From an uncultured Prevotella sp. (GTDB lineage: Bacteria; Bacteroidota; Bacteroidia; Bacteroidales; Bacteroidaceae): a DNA stretch of 11,351 nucleotides. The stretch covers positions 1 through 11,351 of the forward strand of contig CAKOVA010000061.1 of assembly GCA_934120735.1 (NCBI GenBank), in the 5' to 3' direction. This document shows positions 8,304 through 11,351 of this stretch, in pieces. Below the pieces are notes generated by a model. It made no database searches and was not told the origin of the DNA. It worked only from the letters and a program-made list of their open reading frames with translations. The translations under genes and the position numbers were made by a program. The stretch's first letter is position 1, and each line of letters opens with the position of its first letter.

Positions 8304-8930
8304 ATGGCATTATTTTCAACACAAAATAAGAAAGTCTTTACAAGCCCTCTCAATTTGGATCATCCTATCTTGGTTCAAGTCTTGGGAATCTGTTCGGCTT
8401 TGGCAGTAACTTCACAATTAAAACCAGCTATTGTCATGGGATTGGCAGTAACGGTTATTACTGCATTTTCAAATGTAATTATTTCGATTATTCGCAATAC
8501 CATTCCGATGCGAATCCGTATCATCGTACAATTGGTTGTTGTGGCCGCATTGGTAACCATCGTGAGCCAAATCTTAAAGGCTTATGCGTATGACGTAAGT
8601 GTCCAACTCTCAGTATATGTGGCTTTGATTATCACCAACTGTATTCTGATGGGACGCTTGGAAGCATTTGCGATGATGAACAAACCTTGGCCATCCTTCC
8701 TTGATGGAGTGGGAAATGGTTTAGGTTACGCAATGATTTTAGTGATTGTGGGAGCTCTTCGTGAATTATTTGGTAGAGGTACTTTATTAGGATTTACGAT
8801 TATTCCATCGTCTTTCTACGACTTTGGTTATATGAATAATGGTATGATGGCCACACCGGCAATGGCTTTGATTCTTGTTGGATGTGTCATTTGGATTCAC
8901 CGTGCCTATTTCTATCAAGAAGAAAAGTAA
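8304..8930 (+). CDS. nqrD: Na+-translocating NADH:quinone reductase subunit D
   Basis: NqrD is an integral membrane subunit that pairs with NqrE as an inverted-topology homologue. The 208 residues contain about six hydrophobic helices. Cys30 (in LGICSALAV) and Cys113 (in ITNCILMGR) are the two cysteines that, with the pair in NqrE, hold the membrane iron-sulfur centre in the characterised Vibrio enzyme. Family-typical loops are NKPWPSFLDGVGNGLGY (126-142) and ALRELFGRGTLLG (151-163). The Rnf homologue is RnfE, but the order after nqrABC and before nqrE and nqrF makes this NqrD. The gap to nqrE is 30 bases, the longest in the operon. Confidence 0.96.
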   Translation: MALFSTQNKKVFTSPLNLDHPILVQVLGICSALAVTSQLKPAIVMGLAVTVITAFSNVIISIIRNTIPMRIRIIVQLVVVAALVTIVSQILKAYAYDVSVQLSVYVALIITNCILMGRLEAFAMMNKPWPSFLDGVGNGLGYAMILVIVGALRELFGRGTLLGFTIIPSSFYDFGYMNNGMMATPAMALILVGCVIWIHRAYFYQEEK

Positions 8931-8960
8931 TTCATGCTATTTTAATCAATTAGAATTATT
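8926..8960 (+). other. Possible hairpin just upstream of the nqrE start
   Basis: In the transcript, AGTAATTC at 8926-8933 can pair with GAATTATT at 8953-8960, giving 8 pairs including one G-U, with a 19-base loop. The nqrD stop codon lies in the left arm, and the nqrE ATG follows the right arm directly. It could tune nqrE translation or serve as a processing site. It is AT-rich and may arise by chance. Confidence 0.2.
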
Positions 8961-9569
8961 ATGGAACATATCATATCATTATTTTTCAGATCGATATTTG
9001 TCGACAACATGATCTTCGCATTCTTCCTTGGAATGTGTTCATTTCTGGCCGTATCGAAGAATGTAAAGACCTCGTTTGGTTTAGGCATGGCCGTGACATT
9101 CGTACTGTTTGTCACCGTTCCGGTGGATTACTTACTTCAAACCAAAGTTCTGGACCCATTAGGATTAAGTTATCTAAGTTTCATTATCTTCATTGCCGTC
9201 ATCGCCGGTATGACGCAATTGGTAGAAATGTTGGTCGAGAAATATAGTCCGTCACTTTATGCCTCGTTGGGAATCTTCCTTCCTCTGATTGCCGTAAACT
9301 GCGCCATCATGGGTGGCTCCATGTTCATGCAGCAACGTATCAATCTGGATCCAAGTAACACACAGTATATCGGTAACATTGCTGACGCAATTGCTTACGC
9401 TGTGGGAAGTGGACTGGGATGGACCCTTGCCATTGTCCTCATGGGGGCTATTCGTGAGAAATTACAATATAGTGATGTGCCAAAACCGCTTCAAGGTCTT
9501 GGTATCACCTTCATTACCGTAGGACTTATGGCCATTGCCATGATGTGCTTCTCTGGCTTAAAAATATAA
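8961..9569 (+). CDS. nqrE: Na+-translocating NADH:quinone reductase subunit E
   Basis: NqrE is the membrane partner of NqrD. The 202 residues show about six hydrophobic helices and begin with [20 protein letters not shown], a typical NqrE N-terminus. Cys26 (in LGMCSFLAV) and Cys114 (in AVNCAIMGG) are the expected ligands of the iron-sulfur centre shared with NqrD, and the surrounding stretches mirror those in NqrD, as expected for an ancient duplication. Other family-typical stretches are [10 protein letters not shown] (104-113), [13 protein letters not shown] (146-158) and MGAIREKL (161-168). The Rnf equivalent is RnfA. The stop is 9 bases before nqrF. Confidence 0.97.
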   Translation: MEHIISLFFRSIFVDNMIFAFFLGMCSFLAVSKNVKTSFGLGMAVTFVLFVTVPVDYLLQTKVLDPLGLSYLSFIIFIAVIAGMTQLVEMLVEKYSPSLYASLGIFLPLIAVNCAIMGGSMFMQQRINLDPSNTQYIGNIADAIAYAVGSGLGWTLAIVLMGAIREKLQYSDVPKPLQGLGITFITVGLMAIAMMCFSGLKI

Positions 9570-9578
9570 TCATCAATT

Positions 9579-10850
9579 ATGGAATTTTCATTTATATTAC
9601 AGAGCATTGCCGTATTCTTGACCGTCATTCTTTTGCTGGTCATCATACTATTGGTCGCTAAAAAATATCTCTCGCCAAGCGGAAACGTCAATATCGTCAT
9701 CAACGAAGATAAGACACTCAGCGTTCCACAAGGTGCGTCTATCATGAGTACTCTAACTCAAAATGGAATTTACCTCCCCTCTGCATGTGGCGGAAAGGGC
9801 AGTTGTGGACAATGCAAATTACAAGTGATTGAAGGAGGAGGCGAAATCTTGGATTCAGAGCGTCCTCACTTTACAAGAAAAGAGATAAAGAATAATTGGC
9901 GTTTGGGATGTCAGTGCAAGGTGAAAGGTGACTTAAAAATCAAAATACCTGAAACCGTTTTAGGTGTTAAAGAATGGGAATGCACCGTCATCAGCAATAA
10001 AAACGTGTCGAGCTTCATCAAAGAGTTCAAAGTACAGTTGCCTCCTGGCGAGCACATGGACTTCATACCAGGTTCGTATGCTCAAATATCAATTCCCGCA
10101 TACGATGTGATTGATTACGACAAGGATTTCGACAAGGATGACATTGGCGAAGAGTACATCGGCGCATGGAAGAAGTTCAACATTCTTTCTATCAAGGCTC
10201 ACAACCCCGAGCCTACCGTACGCGCTTACTCCATGGCCAACTATCCTGACGAAGGCGACATCATCATGTTGACCGTGCGTATTGCCTCAACGCCATTCAA
10301 GCCACGTCCACAAGTGGGTTTCCAAGACGTTCCAACCGGTATTGCCTCCAGTTATATCTTCTCTTTGAAGCCAGGCGATAAGGTGAGGATGAGTGGACCC
10401 TACGGTGACTTCCATCCTATCTTCGACTCTAAGAAAGAGATGATATGGGTTGGTGGTGGAGCTGGTATGGCACCGTTGCGCAGTCAAATCATGTATATGT
10501 TGAAGACATTGCACACCCGCGATCGTGAAATGCATTATTTCTATGGTGCGCGCTCACTGAACGAAGCATTCTTCTTAGATGATTTCCACGCATTGGAGGA
10601 AGAGTATCCTAACTTCCACTTCCATTTGGCATTGGACAGACCCGATCCTATAGCTGATGAAGCTGGTGTGAAATACACGGCTGGTTTTGTTCATCAAGTA
10701 ATGTATGAGACCTACTTGAAGGATCATGAAGCGCCAGAAGACATTGAGTACTACATGTGTGGTCCTGGTCCGATGAGTGCTGCTGTACAAAAAATGTTGG
10801 ATAGCCTTGGAGTAGATCCTGAATCTATCATGTTTGATAACTTTGGATAA
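9579..10850 (+). CDS. nqrF: Na+-translocating NADH:quinone reductase subunit F
   Basis: NqrF is the NADH dehydrogenase subunit and electron entry point. The 423 residues comprise an N-terminal anchor helix (about 5-27), a ferredoxin-like domain (about 35-130), and a ferredoxin-NADP reductase-like FAD/NADH module (about 131-423). The [2Fe-2S] ligands are Cys70, Cys76, Cys79 and Cys111 in a C-x5-C-x2-C-x31-C pattern. FAD binding is marked by RAYSMANYP (215-223), nucleotide binding by GGGAGMAPLR (292-301) and CGPGPM (394-399). The C-terminus MFDNFG is characteristic. The full domain set separates it from Rnf, which lacks this subunit. Length is near that of the Vibrio protein (about 408), with a slight excess around the acidic 178-195 stretch. 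It is the last recognisable operon gene. Confidence 0.98.
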   Translation: MEFSFILQSIAVFLTVILLLVIILLVAKKYLSPSGNVNIVINEDKTLSVPQGASIMSTLTQNGIYLPSACGGKGSCGQCKLQVIEGGGEILDSERPHFTRKEIKNNWRLGCQCKVKGDLKIKIPETVLGVKEWECTVISNKNVSSFIKEFKVQLPPGEHMDFIPGSYAQISIPAYDVIDYDKDFDKDDIGEEYIGAWKKFNILSIKAHNPEPTVRAYSMANYPDEGDIIMLTVRIASTPFKPRPQVGFQDVPTGIASSYIFSLKPGDKVRMSGPYGDFHPIFDSKKEMIWVGGGAGMAPLRSQIMYMLKTLHTRDREMHYFYGARSLNEAFFLDDFHALEEEYPNFHFHLALDRPDPIADEAGVKYTAGFVHQVMYETYLKDHEAPEDIEYYMCGPGPMSAAVQKMLDSLGVDPESIMFDNFG

Positions 10851-10854
10851 GTTG

Positions 10855-10924
10855 AAACAAATCAATAACAACTTACATACAATTATAGTATTTGCAACTT
10901 ATTGTGTACCAATTTGTTTTGATT
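10855..10924 (+). terminator. Weak AT-rich stem-loop after nqrF
   Basis: AAACAAAT (10855-10862) can pair with ATTTGTTT (10912-10919), and inside it CAATAA (10864-10869) with TTATTG (10899-10904), separated by unpaired bases. The distal arm is followed by TGATT, a poor T-tract. Its place just after the operon suggests a transcription end, but the stem is interrupted and AT-only in large part, so this is tentative. Confidence 0.25.
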
Positions 10925-11080
10925 AAAACGGTAGAAAAGTGATTATGTGGATTTAATGGAGGATGAAAAAGACGAAGATTTAACGTTTTTAACTTTCTTA
11001 CACCTCAAAATCGATGAAAATGTGCAGATCCTAAGCTGTTATTATAACTTTCGTGTATACTCTCTTCGATAGTAATCTAA

Positions 11081-11103
11081 AACTGCGACAGCCTGTCGCA
11101 GTT
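11081..11103. repeat. Perfect 11-bp-arm palindrome
   Basis: AACTGCGACAG (11081-11091) and CTGTCGCAGTT (11093-11103) are exact reverse complements around a single C. The arms are more GC-rich than the surrounding AT-rich DNA, so the structure stands out. As RNA it would form a stem of about 10 pairs with a 3-base loop. There is no T-run after it on the plus strand (next bases GTACATT). On the minus strand it is followed by TTAGATTAC, giving TTTTAGATT from the arm end onward, a short T-tract. It may be a terminator for a minus-strand transcript from beyond the right edge, a protein-binding site, or part of a repeat. Confidence 0.55.
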
Positions 11104-11351
11104 GTACATTGAGGAAATACGGGTCTTGATGTGCAAGTTCGGAGGCTAGACTATACCATATTATTATAGTACGCGTGTGTGATTACGTCAAGAGGTTGGA
11201 ATTACGAACTACTATCCTATGCAGTCCCTTTGCTGATTCACAAGAAGAATGGATTATCGGCCAATAACTTTGAAGCGTAAATTGTACAAATTTGCTATCT
11301 CTACATACAATATAGAGTTAAATACATATAAAATCGTATGATAATTACAAA

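Larger units (their letters stand above)
10851..11351. other. Gene-free tail downstream of nqrF
   Basis: No frame on either strand in these 501 bases looks like a real gene. The only small frame I would note is 38 codons on the plus strand (10956-11072), beginning MEDEKDED, with no recognisable family and no clear promoter. It is listed as part of this region, not as a gene. The region is AT-rich. It contains the palindrome at 11081-11103, and a weaker inverted repeat ACTATA/TATAGT at 11150-11155 and 11165-11170. There is no apbE, nqrM or transposase. Other frames give only short open stretches. Confidence 0.6.

Noticed and set aside
5033..10850. Rnf (ferredoxin:NAD+ oxidoreductase) complex
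   Set aside because: The operon has NqrA and a fused ferredoxin/FAD/NADH NqrF, and no RnfB or RnfC. The gene order is the Nqr order A to F.
10956..11072. 38-codon frame as a small protein gene
   Set aside because: It has no recognisable family, promoter or distinctive composition, and frames of this length are expected by chance. It is mentioned only within the tail region.

Overview
The window looks like chromosomal DNA from a Bacteroidales bacterium, most likely Prevotella or a close relative. Three things point that way: the protein sequences, upstream sequences that match the Bacteroidetes -7 box TAnnTTTG instead of a sigma-70 -10 box, and the absence of strong Shine-Dalgarno sequences. 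This assignment is an inference, because no marker gene such as 16S rRNA is present.

Layout, left to right. A tRNA-Ser(GGA) on the minus strand runs off the left edge and has lost its 3' end. A gene-free stretch of about 350 bp follows. It holds an imperfect 91-bp palindrome inside a 12-bp perfect inverted repeat, which may be a small repeat element. Next is a very large minus-strand gene for a TamB-family (DUF490/AsmA-like) protein. It is followed by a divergent intergenic region of about 150 bp with one Bacteroidetes-type -7 box facing each way. Then comes a complete plus-strand operon, nqrABCDEF, for the six-subunit Na+-translocating NADH:quinone oxidoreductase. The last 500 bp hold no convincing gene; they contain a perfect 11-bp-arm palindrome, weaker hairpins and one doubtful 38-codon frame.

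How the genes work together. NqrF takes electrons from NADH through FAD and a [2Fe-2S] centre. They pass through a membrane iron-sulfur centre between NqrD and NqrE, then covalent FMN on NqrC and NqrB, to quinone (menaquinone in this group), and Na+ is pumped outward. The expected cofactor residues are all present: four NqrF cysteines, a cysteine pair in each of NqrD and NqrE, and the FMN threonines of NqrB and NqrC. The flavin transferase ApbE, which attaches those FMNs, and the maturation factor NqrM are not in the window. TamB-like proteins act separately, in moving lipid or protein between the inner and outer membranes.

The window is mostly conventional core genome. The points most worth a second look are the tamB start, where the membrane anchor is encoded upstream of the first conventional start codon, and the two unexplained palindromic intergenic structures. 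I found no convincing new multi-gene system.
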